Shown here one piece after another: positions 1 to 9,170 of a stretch of 32,786 bases of DNA. Under the pieces are notes generated by a model. It saw only the letters and a list, made by a program, of their open reading frames with translations. It was not told the origin of the DNA and did not search any database. Source of the stretch: Pisolithus tinctorius (Eukaryota > Basidiomycota > Agaricomycetes > Boletales > Pisolithaceae); NCBI GenBank assembly GCA_024663395.1, contig JANFAH010000191.1:1-32786 (forward strand), read 5' to 3'. Numbering within the stretch: the first letter of the stretch is position 1; the number at the start of each line of letters is the position of its first letter. Made by a program: the position numbers and the translations under genes.

Positions 1-1386
1 CATGTTTCCAGGATGTCGATATAGTTTTCTGAGTATACTTCTTTGAAACGCGCGTAACACTGTTTCCTAATATCTACGGAGGGGCTCCCTTCGATTGTGT
101 GGTCGCCCTGAGGGAGCCGGGCAAGTTCAGATTCTGAGTTCTTTGCAAAATACACCGAGTACACGTTCCAAAGATTTTGCGTGTTCGAGCGAGAATATTG
201 GCGATTGTAGCGGTCCTTGACTTGTTGCCATGGCATTCCTCGACTTTCCCCGAGCTTGCTGAATATTTCGTTGACCTGCCGAAAGCCCTCATTGAATTCA
301 TCTACAGTGGCGGCCGGCAACCTCCCACGAGTATATAGACCGTTGTTGCCATCCCCATAGTGCCCATCAGTCTCAACACTGAGCGTGTTTTCTTGAGAGG
401 GTAGAGGTGACGGCTGATTGTGTCCTTGCAAAGGACTGGAAGCGGCGCAACAAGGAGTGGGTGACTCTGGACAAGTAATCGATGATGTATCAGAAGGTGG
501 AACGATCTTGGAAGTCTGACAATATTAAATGATTAGATGATTGTCTGGGGATGACGAGTACTTACATTGTTGAAGGTAACGAAACTCTCTGTAGGCTCAA
601 AGCCCAACCTATCCAGAGCCGAAGATGGAGCCAAACCATGGGTGCGAGTCAGCACTGATGTAGAATGTGGCTTGTGAACTATGGGCACTGATAAACCAGG
701 AAGTCATTTGGACGACACTGCCGCAGAATTGAGAGGGGGTACAGAAGGTCGGCAGGGAGGCAGCTTGGATGGCACTGCCGCAGTATTGAGAAGGGGGGGA
801 GAGGGTCTGCGGGGAGGGGTCTTGGATGGTGCTGCCGCAGTATTGAGAGGGGGGGGGAGAGGGTCCACTGGGAGGGGTCTTGGATGGCGCTGCCGGGGTA
901 TTGAGAGGGGGGGCAGAGGGTCCAGGCCCAGGACGTGGTGTGTCGTCGCCTTCAGCAACTAGATTGATATAAATAGTGGAAGCGTCCTTCAAAAGCAGTA
1001 AATGACTCACTGGCAGCTGTACCAAGGGAGATGTCTGACCGAACCGTCGGGGTAGGCTGGATAATGGGTTCTGACAGGAAAGGATCGATATCGTCGTCAG
1101 CATCTCAGGAACCCCCCATTGGAGACATTGGGGGTTCGACTGGGGGCAAATGACCTCGGCGGAGTGACGCCTCATGAACTAGACCGGTGTCTCAAGTGGT
1201 TGCCTTGATTTTCTGGTGGAGACATGTTGGAGTCACCACCGGGGCTGGTGATGGATTGCGGCGACCACCCCCAACCTGGACGATGACAAAATCATCCTGT
1301 GTGCTTGTAGACTGTCCTGGATATGCCGGGAGAGTGTCCGGGCATGTCGATGCAGGTCGTGAGGAACTACCCAGAGGGTCGAGCAC
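1..1386 (-). pseudogene. Decayed multi-exon gene of unknown function, Pro/Ser-rich N-terminal half, C-terminus off the left edge
   Basis: Reading leftwards, a coding path runs through three exons joined by two fungal-type introns (959-1010, GTGAGT...TAG, 52 nt; 516-565, GTAAGT...CAG, 50 nt). The first part is low complexity and rich in Pro, Ser and Ala, with a 19-residue repeat. The last 300 bases encode a more ordered, conserved-looking domain with WNVYSVYF, ELARL, RKQCYARFKEVY and DILETW, continuing past base 1. I recall similar motifs in abundant Agaricomycete hypothetical proteins; the function is unknown. Paired W/Y/F-rich helices could suggest an HMG-like fold, but that is speculation. 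In-frame TGA codons at 704-706 and 1105-1107 and a frame change at a G tract near 850 break it. The initiator is uncertain: an ATG near 1386 opens one possible first exon. It lies beside the KDZ unit and is transcribed away from the plus-strand gene at 2153. Confidence 0.55.
708..937. repeat. 57-bp tandem repeat, four copies
   Basis: Four head-to-tail copies start at about 708, 765, 822 and 880 (spacing 57, 57 and 58 bp), each beginning TTGGA(C/T)G and containing CTGCCG, ATTGAGA and a G-rich tract. On the minus strand the unit encodes a 19-residue Pro/Ala/Ser repeat (PPLNTAAAPSK type). The G tract varies in length between copies, and the one-base change shifts the reading frame inside the array. 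Confidence 0.85.
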
Positions 1387-1390
1387 TCCT

Positions 1391-2152
1391 GACTCGCTAG
1401 AACCTCACATTTTTTTCTGAACGACATCAGATAGTGTGAGATATGGGATAGATAGTACAAACCAAAGTCGCAAAAATTTCCAGTTGCGCAGAGATTGGTG
1501 AATGGAGGAAAAGTACAACCAGGACTGGTGCACTGTCTTTATGCAAGATGAGCATTGCAGCAGATCTAGTGAGGATCGCAATGGGCATCTCAAGAGTAAG
1601 GCAGTCGGAAGCTTTCAAAGAAGGAGAAAGGACATAATAATTCCAAGCCGAGGAGTTGTCTCAAGATGGTGATGGCGAACTTCGAACGGAGAGGTTGGAG
1701 AGGGTGCGGAGAGGCTCTAGGTAAGAATGTGAGAGCGTTTGCTGTGATTTTTTCCCCGGATTGCAAAATATCCTGAACCCTTCTACTCGATTTTTGGGCA
1801 GAATGACCATAGCAGTGGTCATTGCAGGTCATCTACGAATAGTGATCAGTAGTGGTAAGGCGCTGAGGATGGACTCGGAGTGCGACTTGGAATGCTGAGG
1901 AAACGTGTCAAACCGGTGTGCAATAACAGTAGCCAATCACAATCTGAATAGCCTTCCTACTGAAAGGAAAACATAGCTAGAACACCACCGAATGTGTTTT
2001 CGCAGGCAGAAAGAGTCGGAAATGTTGCACTACTTCCCCCCCCAACGAACGTCACCACAATTCATACGTGTTATGCTACAATTTTATCCTAACTGTGACC
2101 GTCTGATACTTGGCAGCAAGTGTGTAGTACTCTGGTTTTGTACTTTACCGAC
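1391..2152. other. Divergent intergenic region with an unassigned minus-strand open stretch
   Basis: This stretch separates two genes transcribed away from each other, so it should contain both promoters. Minus-strand open frames at 1427-1618 and 1590-1832 look partly protein-like but match nothing I recognise and lack a convincing splice path into the gene on the left; they could be a decayed first exon. Around 2040 there is a short C-rich run. No clear TATA box precedes the ATG at 2153. Confidence 0.3.
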
Positions 2153-2966
2153 ATGTCACAACTGACTCAAGTTAGCCAATTGTCCCTTACTGAACTTCGC
2201 AGTTATATGGGACACACCGCTAAATACTTCACTCTACACGAAAGACAGGCCGCTGAATGCAGACAGAAGGCCATCTATGCATTGACAAAGTAATTATTCC
2301 TGTGTTTCTACAGCTCAGTCCTCAATTACAACACATTTCAGAGGCAAAGAACTACGACCTGCTCAGAATCACCGTGCATACCACAAGCATGCTGGATGGC
2401 ATCTCAGTAAAGATGCTCTCCATTCGATGATTCCATCTGTGTCAAGTATCATCCATCCCGGTGTCATTTCCTCCGTCCCATCCCTTCCGCCAGCTCTTAT
2501 CGCCTATGCAACAATACCTCTACCTATGTCACCCCTATTTCTGGAAGCCGCTGAGAGCGCTGATGCTTTGGATGAATCAGATCTACTTAAGTGGGAAAGA
2601 GAGCCTCCGTATACGTACGCCAAGCCAGACCCAACACCGGAAGAACAAAGGTTTACACGCAATCTGGTGGATGTCATGCTCGGGCGACATGCAAGGCTGT
2701 TAGGAGAAGCAGATACTCATCGAGCGAAACATCTTGAAAACGGAGACCATCAGCAGGTGTTCACTGAACTGATGGGCAATATCGCAGAGAAGTTAGTGCG
2801 ATGGTCGGCCATATATGATACTATTGGGGGTCCTGGCATGTCAGACAACCGCAACATTCGAATGGCAGCATGTTGGCTGCAGTGGCAAGCTCAGGATATC
2901 TACCATATTACACAAGAAGCGTTGGAATTGGAAAACGGCAGGGATCGTCATGCAGGTAGTTCATAG
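2153..2966 (+). CDS. Two-exon gene of unknown function inside the KDZ unit
   Basis: Exon 1 is 2153-2289 and exon 2 is 2342-2966, joined by a 52-nt intron (GTAATT...TTTCAG). Splicing keeps the frame and gives about 253 residues with no stop. I chose the ATG at 2153 because the frame is open from there to the donor and joins exon 2 exactly. The N-terminus is polar and helical (LSLTELRSY, ERQAAECRQKAIYAL). The middle is Pro-rich (VPSLPPALIAYATIPLPMSP). The C-terminal 140 residues contain TPEEQRFTRNLVDVM, EADTHRAKHLE, RWSAIYDTIGGPGMSDN and RMAACWLQWQAQDIYH, which look like a folded helical domain. I have a vague memory of such proteins near fungal KDZ transposases, but assign no function. Unlike its neighbours it has no visible stop or frameshift. 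Its TAG at 2964-2966 directly abuts the stop of the converging transposase gene. Confidence 0.7.
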
Positions 2967-5900
2967 TTACACTGGTATGCGAAGTATAAGACGTTGGAGA
3001 TAACGACGAAAATCGTGCATATCCGCCTCGCGCAAGTTCGTAACGTCGCAGCCTCGCAGAACCGCTGCGACCTGAGCCAAAACCCAAAGTCCACAGTCGT
3101 ACCCATTTGATTGCAGAGGGCCGAGCTAGTAATTTGATAAGGGAGCCATTTTCGCATGTATTTTTAGTACTTACTGCAATCGGGTGCGCAGACCAGCTTC
3201 CAAAATCTCTCCGAGGAATTCCGAGCCTCTTCGAGGCTATGAGGGACAGGCGAGTGACAAGATGGGCGATATCCTGTGAATCGTCAGTAAGAATGCTAGA
3301 CAGACATGACGGAATACCTTGATGTCACGTTTCCAAGGTTTTTGTTCTGCGAGACTGTCAAAAAGGAGTATTTGTTTTGAAGTAAACTTGACAATGCAAA
3401 CAACCCAATGGCCGGCTGGGGATGGTCGATGGATGGGGAGTATCCAGATGGGTTTCTCCCAATAACACGTTCGTGAGGTGTTGCGCCACAAAATGTTGTC
3501 TTCAGCGTGGTATCGAATGCGGGGGAGATCGTGAGTCGACAGTATCATGCACCGTGCGGCGTTCAAAGACAGAAATTCTGAGTAGAGTAGTGCAGCACAG
3601 CCGTTGATACAGCTATCATTGAGCAAACCGGTGGGGGAAGCGAGCCGCTCATAGTCGTCCAGCTCAAAGATGTACCGAGGAAAACCATCCTGTGATTGTT
3701 GGATGCGCCTTGCATAAACGCTGTGGACGAGAGGCAGGTCGTTGTGGACATTGATCGTATCAACCACGGGGATCTGTGTAGCAAATTAATCAGGACTTGT
3801 GCGCTCGAATGGAACTTACGAAGGGAATTTCCCAAACAAGATTCACGTTATGAGTCTTCTGATCCTCATCATCGTTGGACAAACCGTCTTCATTGGCATT
3901 GGATGGTACATCTTCGAGAATGTCTGTGAACGCAGTCTGATCGGGGTCCAAAATGTGTTCTCCTGCATCAACGTCAGTCAGTGGTAACGTGGAGTCTGCC
4001 TCGCTAAGGCCATCCGCAGATACATCACATCGAATAGGCGGCAGCCATCGCAGCTCAAGAGGGGCAGGGGTACCAGCGAGGGAAGTAGAAATAGCCTGGG
4101 CGCTGCAGGCTTGACTCGCATAACGAACCGTGGAGGCCAATGGCGTGGGCCACCTTTCCTGCATCTTGGCCAGTGATTCGCAATGTTGTTGAAGAACCAA
4201 AGAGTACATAGAATCTTAAAGATCTTTAGATCCTGAATATAATCAGCGGTACCTTGACTTACTTTCTGGCTGCCAAATTGCAAGCTCGACGGCACACAGC
4301 TCGCTGCCAAACCATCAGCACATGTTGTTGGCCTCCATGCCAAGGCAGCGTTGTTCTTCGAGACAGCAGTCGGTCTTCAGGACTGCTCTAATGCCCTCTC
4401 TCATGTCAGAGTCTTGCAACCACCGTGGGATTTCTCCAATAGAGGGAGTGATCCAAACGTCTTCGAAGAGGGATTGATCATTACGTAGTTCAGCTAATTT
4501 TGTTGGGAGTGGCGAAGGAAGGGGGATGCCGGATGAGGCATCATATAGTTTTGCGAGACATTCACAATACATGTTGAATTTTCAGATGGCCGACATGAGC
4601 GCGGGCTGACACTTTGCAATTGCTTTGCGAGTCTGCTGGTGGAGCTTCGTACCTAGAAAGAAATGATCAGCATTGCGACACCGAGTCGAAGGTTCAGCGA
4701 TACTACCCAAGGCTTTCTGCTTTCCCCCTACTGCGTGATCGAGTTTGTCCCACTCAAAAAAGCTCCCAATTGCCCGTTTCCAGATGTTGATCTTCAAATC
4801 GTGAGCCAAAAGAAGCATCCGAACGAACTCCATGTCAACGCCGTTGAGCTCGGGAAACTTGTCATGGATGTTGAGGGACACATATAGTAGGTCCACCTTG
4901 TTTAAAAGACGATCATGGCTGCGCTCCAAACTCTCCAGAGCTGTGAGGGTATCCTCTGTTGCATCCTTCTCAATGATTGTGTGTGCAGCTTGAAGTGCTC
5001 GGTCAGCAACCTCTAAGTCAGCCTGCAACACGAGTACAGTATCCAATTCTTTTTTCAATCGAGCCGGCGCATCTAAAGGCGAAGAATGAATGACGCAGTC
5101 TAGTAGATGCGGAAATACTTACGAGCCCATATGGAAAGCTGAGCGCTACATTGGCTAGCCCACTCGTTCCGCAATTCCGGGATATCAATTCTGCAATCAC
5201 CAAGAATCTGATGCGCTTCGCTACCTTGTTCGGCAATTCCTTTCCTCAGTCGGCATTGAATCCAGTCACCAAGATCGTTTCGCATCTCCAGCCCTATTGC
5301 AGCAGCATGACGATCGATAAGCCAGATACGGCACTGGCGCTAATCGAACGCTTTTTCAGTTCTGGGTAAACTAGAGTAATAAAATGAACTTGCCGATGAT
5401 GCTCGCTCAACACCAATGAGCTTGGTGAAACAGGACCAGAGGCGTTCAGTGCCCTCTCCATCAGAAAGACCAAGTCCTGTAGTAATGCAGGGGTTATAAA
5501 CGAGCTGGCACGCCCATTCATGGCCATAGGCGTGCATTGCAGTTGTTGCAAAGCGGATGCGACAAACAATTTCATTATCAAGGATTTCAAACTGCAGGAA
5601 GTCAGTACTAGTGTATGGGGATGAGATTTGTAAATACCTTGTCTAAAGAACATGCGAGAACGCAACCAATATCGTACAATGCAATGACAGTTGCAGCGGC
5701 TGGCAAGTGGGAGAAGAGGTGTTTGAGAAGGGCGACGCTATACTTCTGTTGCTCACCAGGCGTGTCGATATTTGCAAAGAAGAGAGGGATGTCGTGACGG
5801 CATATCAACGCCATAATTCCAGTGTCGTCGAAGCAGTCCATTGCGGCCTTCTGCTTGTTGCCGTCAGCTGCTTCGTATGACACTTCACATTGATCGATTG

Positions 5901-6255
5901 CTTCGTCAGGAACTTCGACATGCCGTTGTCTCGGTGGCCGCTTATGCACTCATTCGATCCGGCATCCAACATTGTCGACTTGAACCTTGGGAATGAAATA
6001 TGCGGGGTCATAAAATGCAGGACAACTACCGGCTGAGCACCGATGACAATGGTGAAAGTTCCCATCGAGTGCTATATGAATATCACCACCGTTGCTCAGC
6101 AGCTGTTGTGAGTCAAAGTGTGGAAAGGCAGTGGGAACCAACCAAAACCAACACAAAAGACAAAAGTAGAGCGAGTGGTGGTGTGCCTCCGCGGAACCTG
6201 GAGTGCAGAAACCTAAATGTGGGGGGAACTTCAAGTAGAGGTGCTCCTGGCGCAA
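2967..6255 (-). pseudogene. KDZ transposase with C-terminal Ulp1-like cysteine protease, decayed
   Basis: This is a DDE-type DNA transposase of the Kyakuja-Dileera-Zisupton class fused to a C48/Ulp1 peptidase. The transposase core shows IALDGNF (first Asp, near 6060), ALYDIGC (second Asp, near 5670) and SDGEGTERLWS (Glu, near 5450), then long charged helices (KKELDTVLVLQADLE; FFEWDKLDHAVGG) and EDVWITPSIGEIPRWL. The protease part has GFPRYIFELDDYERLASP, HWVVCIV (His), LLFDSLAE (Asp) and QSNGYDCGLWVL (Gln and Cys), so its triad is complete. Introns fit at 5592-5637, 5073-5122, 4653-4706, 4215-4262, 3774-3819, 3274-3317 and 3126-3174 (44-54 nt). TGA codons at 5950-5952 and 4582-4584 and a frame problem near 5370 break the transposase. 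The 5' end is uncertain: only a weak CxxC relic (CLLC) precedes the catalytic domain, and 6255 is the limit of the open frame, not a proven start. The TAA at 2967-2969 ends the gene. Confidence 0.88.
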
Positions 6256-6900
6256 GTCGATGACGAGTTACGCAGGAGAAGATGAACAAGTGATGACTGA
6301 GGAGGGGATGCTGAACAGAGTGAAGGTGTTCAGCCGAAAGGACTTCTTGGAATAATGGACTTCAATAAAATGAGCTCCTTGCACAAGTCGATGACGAGTT
6401 ATGCAGGAGTGGGAGGATGACTAAGCAAGACTTGCTGACTAAGTGGAAGTTTCAGATGAATGATGGAGGCAGATAGACTCTTCCAAATGAGCCTCAACTA
6501 CCAAGTATACGAATGATGACAGATAGACCCCTTCGTGGAGCCTCAACTGTCGACGACGAGATATGCTGAGCTGAGCTGACTTCTGGACTGCTTCTTGATC
6601 GATTCTGATTGATTCTCGGGTAGCTAAGTACATGGGGGTTTATATACTATGGGGGGAGCACAGCTTGTGACAAACAAGGCACAAACACTTGGTAAGTAAT
6701 GAGTAAGGACTGAGTAATCATGATGAGTAAGTGAGAAATGAAAAGTAAGCAAGCAAGGAGGATTGGTAAGTATTGGCAATGAACGAGTCAAGGATAGTCA
6801 AAATATCACAGAATGAGTCAAATAGAGTCAGAAACTGAGTAAGCGCACTGATATCACATTAGGGGGTGGCGATGCAAGTCAGATCTCGGCGGAGACATCT
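6170..6900. repeat. Internally repetitive non-coding stretch, possible solo LTR or small mobile element
   Basis: No gene is visible upstream of the KDZ frame here. A 36-bp direct repeat occurs at 6243-6278 and 6374-6409 (33 of 36 identical; core AAGTCGATGACGAGTTA). A second repeat pair (CAGATAGAC then GAGCCTCAACT) lies at about 6471-6499 and 6520-6548. A TATA-like box (TTTATATACTAT) lies near 6640, and GAGTAA/GAGTCA words are dense from 6690 to 6850. The TATA box and repeats would suit an old LTR, but I find no matching second LTR and no target duplication. Confidence 0.4.
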
Positions 6901-7083
6901 CTAGACCCAAAGACGGCATGACAGATGGACAGTGTTTCCAGATAGGGAAGTATTAATTCCAGAATTGAAGGGCATGAGTCAGGTGTCAAAGGGGGCTAGG
7001 GCATTGGGGGTCTGTGGGGCAATGAGAGCATACGCGATCGCGTCTCCCACCCTTTCATCCTCTCAGCGAAGTTAACAAAAACT

Positions 7084-7563
7084 TCATGGATGGGGTTCTG
7101 ATGGAGGAGGAGGAGAAGGAGGGACGTCTTCTGCTGGATCTTGCAGTAGGAAGGCAAGATGCATGTCATACTCGTCATGAATGCGATCAGGGAGGCTGGA
7201 GGACAGTAGATTATACTGCAGCTGTCGCAATGCGGGAAGAATGATGGACAAGACTGGAATAAAGACGGTGCAGGGAGCAGGGAGGAACGATCCATATGCT
7301 TCATCAACCGGGGAGACTGAAACGACCACATAAGACCTTTCTAACCGAGTGACAGACCTGAGGCGACCAAAGAACGTCCTTCTGGAAGTCATACTGACAA
7401 GGAGAACACGCTGACCAAGCTGCATGGGACGGGACGGGGCTGACAATGACGGGATGAACCAGGGGGCTTCAGGACGGAAGCTGGTGGGAACGCCTGGCAG
7501 ATATACGTAGCCACTGTCTCTGGCAAATGAGACAAGCGAGATGATCGACGAAGAGGTGGCCAT
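7084..7563 (-). CDS. Unrecognised 159-residue open reading frame
   Basis: An ATG at 7561-7563 opens a frame encoding MATSSSIISLVSFARDSG, a mixed hydrophobic and polar middle (PGVPTSFRPEAPWFIPSLSA; TFFGRLRSVTRLERSYVVVSV; VFIPVLSIILPALRQLQYN), then RIHDEYDMHLAFLLQDPAED and a Pro/Ser tail ending at 7084. Composition is plausible for a real protein, but I recognise no family and see no signal peptide. An overlapping minus frame continues to 6996 with HEVFVNFAERMKGWETRSR, so a frameshift or an unplaced intron may hide a longer C-terminus. It lies between two KDZ relics and could be cargo, a host fragment or chance. Confidence 0.35.
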   Translation of the reverse strand: MATSSSIISLVSFARDSGYVYLPGVPTSFRPEAPWFIPSLSAPSRPMQLGQRVLLVSMTSRRTFFGRLRSVTRLERSYVVVSVSPVDEAYGSFLPAPCTVFIPVLSIILPALRQLQYNLLSSSLPDRIHDEYDMHLAFLLQDPAEDVPPSPPPPSEPHP

Positions 7564-7898
7564 GATTGATGGACTTAGCGAAATGAGCGTCTGATGGATG
7601 GAGTGCTGTGGAAATGTGCAGGGTGCGAGGATCCTCTCCAAATTTGGAAGGAAGAATCGTGGGGCTGAGCACTTTAAGTGAGCATGGGAACGGAGTCGAT
7701 ATCTTTGGAAATGGTGGAGATACGACGAAAACCGGAATGCCGTACATGGGCGCTAAAAACCTTTAATGCGCGCTTAACTCGCTTCCTCTTTTCTCTTTAG
7801 CACTGACGACTCGATCTTGTGCGAAGGATGACTGTTCACGTCCAACAGTCTTTCTACGCATGAGGCCTTTAGTCTTCATCTGCATGCACGGGCATTGT

Positions 7899-7924
7899 GC
7901 GCAACTCGTCAACGAGTTAGGCAG
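7899..7924. repeat. Quasi-palindrome resembling the 6.24/6.37 kb repeats
   Basis: GCGCAACTCGTCAACGAGTTAGGCAG contains arms AACTCGT and ACGAGTT around a 2-nt centre and matches the core of the repeats at 6249 and 6379 (gca-a-tcg-acgagtta-gcag). It lies exactly where the second KDZ reading frame collapses, so it may mark one edge of an insertion. Confidence 0.4.
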
Positions 7925-9170
7925 AGTCAGCTGTAACCATGTCCACAACACCTTTGGTGTGTGACACTGTCCAAATGTGCGACCTGCAAAACACACTGGG
8001 CACCTTTGGACGAGTATGGATGCACATTGTGACAATGAGAACTGTTTGGAAGATGGTGGGATCACAGTGAATGACGGTTGCTGAGCAGATTGCGTGCGGT
8101 TGAGATGGTCGAGAACAGTTTGGCGACAACGTTCGATAATACTTTCGGCACGGCGCTCAATATGCACTTGCAAGATATCGTACCACTGGACAGCATTGCC
8201 AATGCTACGACGGAACGGATCTCAAATCACTCCACCCTGTGTGCCATACTTGTAAGTACGAGCAGGAGGTCAGCAAACAAACGACTGACCTCTCGGGTGG
8301 TCATCCAGAACCCTCGGCGTTCATAATGTGCATTGAGCGCAGAGGCAAGGGCATTGATCGAGTCGCAAGAATGTTCAAACAGTGCCCGATAGAAAGCAAG
8401 TAATTCCACAGAAATGGCCAGGCGAGGTTGAGAGGGGGCAGTGGGAAAGAGTCCGGAACGTAAGAGTAATTGAGGAAGCGATGTGCATGCACAACTTAGA
8501 ACTGTAACAGTTGCAAAACCTGAAATGAGATCAGCCTCTGCAAGGAGATGTGAGGATGTTACACACGGTCAAAATATAAACAGAGTAGGGAAGAATGCTT
8601 GAGTTCACATCCTGCCTGACAACCGGAGAGTGGTTTATCATAGGTTATAAGTGGTTTTCTGATGGTTTCCGCCATATATTGGAGATATGGCTCAATAATC
8701 ATAGGGATAACTGCCATCCAATTGTCGTACAGCTGGTCAACGGCCACGCTTGGCATGGAATAGTCGGCAACATCTTCGGGCGACAGTTCATCACCAGAGT
8801 GCTGGATAGTATCAGTGTCGTCCAGCGCATCTGGAATGGTTGGTTCGGGGGGAGGGGAGTCGATAGTAGACAATGGACCGGGAGATGACTTGTGATTCAA
8901 AAGATCGCTCAACATCAGTAAACCACTTTGTGAGCTGGCAGTCCTAGGGAATCTGTCCAGTGCTGGACAGCTCTGGACAGCTCTGGCCAGCAAAAGTGAT
9001 TTGCTGATGAACTGTTGAAGGAGACGTTGCCGTTTGGCACTTTGACCTGGAATGATAACATTAGTCTGCGTTTTCCTCTTGTTACGCCGCTTTGTTGGAC
9101 TCGAGAAATGCTGGCCCAAGCCAAAACTTGTGCTAGGCAATGAGTGGCGAGTCCCAGGATGGGGATGCAT
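7917..9170 (-). pseudogene. N-terminal half of a second KDZ transposase (CxC-type cysteine cluster), truncated
   Basis: From an ATG at 9168-9170 the frame gives a basic N-terminus (SPTKRRNKRKTQ), an acidic linker, then the pre-cluster helix DNWMAVIPMIIEPYLQY, a Cys-rich segment (CQAGCELKHSSLLCLYFD) and, in the next segment, VTVLSCACTSLPQLLLRSGLFPTAP. This order (helix, Cys pair, CxC, LxxxGLFP) is what I know of the CxC modules that precede KDZ transposases. After RGFWMTTRE an intron probably follows. The last piece has IGNAVQWYDILQVHIERRAESIIERC and ILVQRCPVCFAGRTFG, then decays just where the first catalytic Asp is expected (VVDMVTADS). A TGA at 8222-8224 sits at a likely former CGA. The catalytic core is missing. 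It is a separate copy from the gene at 2967-6255, because both contain the CxxCF-to-catalytic-Asp segment. Confidence 0.72.

Noticed and set aside
609..1175. A single 188-codon minus-strand protein
   Set aside because: It mixes an intron (959-1010) and two reading frames of the Pro-rich repeat; the spliced path in the gene at 1-1386 explains the sequence better.
2427..2966. Intronless gene starting at ATG 2427
   Set aside because: A fungal intron at 2290-2341 joins an upstream open exon in the same frame, so the ATG at 2427 is internal.
6121..6860. Solo LTR with TG...CA ends
   Set aside because: The TATA box and repeats are suggestive, but I could not find matching target duplications for any choice of ends; kept only as a repeat region.
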